Below are positions 6,215 to 6,728 of a stretch of DNA of 6,728 bases, in pieces. The position numbers and the translations under genes were made by a program. The notes under the pieces were generated by a model, which searched no databases, was not told the DNA's origin, and worked only from the letters and a program-made list of their open reading frames with translations. The stretch covers positions 1 to 6,728 of the forward strand of contig CAMOZS010000092.1 of NCBI GenBank assembly GCA_946631075.1, in the 5' to 3' direction. This stretch comes from an uncultured Bacillota bacterium. Lineage in GTDB: Bacteria > Bacillota > Clostridia > Peptostreptococcales > Anaerovoracaceae. Within the stretch, counting starts at the first letter, position 1. Every line of letters begins with the position of its first letter.

Positions 6215-6400
6215 ATGGCTGCAAATAATAACAACAGCCAAATATCAAAAGATGCAGCATCTTCTTTTGCGTATCCCGGAAAGAGGAGTGCCGCCGAGAT
6301 TTTGCAGTTCCTTACGGAGTCTGGTATATTAAACAGGGATGCCGTTGAACAGGAAATGGCAAACAAAGAGAAAGAAAAAATTGCAAGATCATCCGTTTAA
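6215..6400 (+). pseudogene. N-terminal fragment of a tyrosine integrase, split by frameshift
   Basis: A 61-codon frame beginning MAANNNNSQISKDAAS and containing AAEILQFLTESGILNRDAVEQEM before stopping at 6400. On its own it is an unknown small protein. The second half resembles the lead-in helix that precedes the arm-binding domain in many Clostridia integrases. It overlaps the next frame (6339 onward), and a +1 shift after codon 6377-6379, skipping one A of the six-A run at 6375-6380, joins it smoothly to the sequence LQDHPFKLPDKPGADGRW. There is no Shine-Dalgarno site before ATG 6215, because the bases there belong to the 37-bp repeat. The frame is open back to a TTG at 6101, but that extension translates the repeat and the amidohydrolase leader and is not believable. 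It could instead be an independent small gene. Confidence 0.5.
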
Positions 6401-6728
6401 GCTACCGGATAAGCCGGGGGCTGATGGGAGGTGGCGGACTCATGTGATTGACTTGTCGAAGAAAGAAAAACGGAAGCAGATTGCAGCCAATTCATACGAA
6501 GAACTTCTGGACAAACTGATGGCACACTATGGGATGCTATCAGAACCCAAAACCTTAGAGCCCATTTTGGAAGAATTCCTGGAAGATAAAGCCAGAACTA
6601 AAAAGCAGGCAACTATTTCTCGCGATCGGAGAACGTGGAAACGATACCTTGCAGGGACAGAGCTAGTGAGAACCCCGCTTGAGAGATTAGAAGGATATGA
6701 AATAAAGGTATGGATTGAAAATCTAATA
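6339..6728 (+). CDS. Tyrosine recombinase/integrase, arm-binding and core-binding domains (3' end outside window)
   Basis: Open frame from ATG 6339 to the window end without a stop, 130 codons. It translates as MPLNRKWQTKRKKK, then LQDHPFKLPDKPGADGRWRT and a basic stretch KKEKRKQIAANSYEELLDKL. This is the pattern of an integrase N-terminal arm-type DNA-binding domain. From about codon 75 comes TLEPILEEFLEDKARTKKQATISRDRRTWKRYL through GYEIKVWIENLI, the helical SAM-like core-binding domain of phage/ICE integrases. The catalytic Arg-His-Arg-Tyr domain lies beyond base 6728 and cannot be checked. The true protein probably begins in the frame at 6215, since no ribosome binding site precedes 6339 and the first 14 residues look like out-of-frame sequence. 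Codon use is more AT-rich than in the GRE operon, in line with acquired DNA. Confidence 0.7.
   Translation, partial: MPLNRKWQTKRKKKLQDHPFKLPDKPGADGRWRTHVIDLSKKEKRKQIAANSYEELLDKLMAHYGMLSEPKTLEPILEEFLEDKARTKKQATISRDRRTWKRYLAGTELVRTPLERLEGYEIKVWIENLI

Overview
The window most likely comes from an anaerobic, fairly GC-rich Firmicute (Clostridia-like). Reasons: a complete glycyl radical enzyme (GRE) with its own activating enzyme, which are oxygen-sensitive systems; strong GGAGG-type ribosome binding sites; and integrase protein sequence of a style common in gut Clostridia. The taxon is inferred from style, not from a marker gene.

Layout. (1) Bases 1-4442 hold a plus-strand operon: the C-terminal part of an APC-type amino acid permease, cut by the window start; a 789-residue GRE of the PFL2/dehydratase-like superfamily; and a radical SAM activating enzyme whose start codon overlaps the GRE stop codon by one base. 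(2) Bases 4443-4749 are a non-coding gap containing a strong bidirectional terminator at 4679-4713. (3) Bases 4750-6081 lie on the minus strand: a complete metal-dependent amidohydrolase followed by a 15-codon stub that looks like the start of an HD-domain gene cut off at a repeat. (4) From 6176 rightward the DNA is more AT-rich and encodes the N-terminal half of a phage/ICE-type tyrosine integrase, apparently split by a +1 frameshift, running off the window end.

An exact 37-bp direct repeat occurs at 4715-4751 and 6176-6212, flanking the amidohydrolase unit. One copy sits at the broken end of the HD-like stub and the other ends two bases before the integrase start codon. This looks like a footprint of site-specific recombination.

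How the genes may work together: the permease would import a small, probably amino-acid-like compound; the GRE would cleave or rearrange it after activation by its partner; the amidohydrolase could release a related compound from an amide or peptide. The chemistry is unassigned. The catalytic-cysteine motif is Cys-Thr-Gln (C430-T431-Q432) instead of the Cys-X-Glu of the known GRE eliminases and dehydratases, and no microcompartment gene is visible. That GRE operon and the repeat-bounded amidohydrolase beside a broken integrase are the two parts most worth following up.
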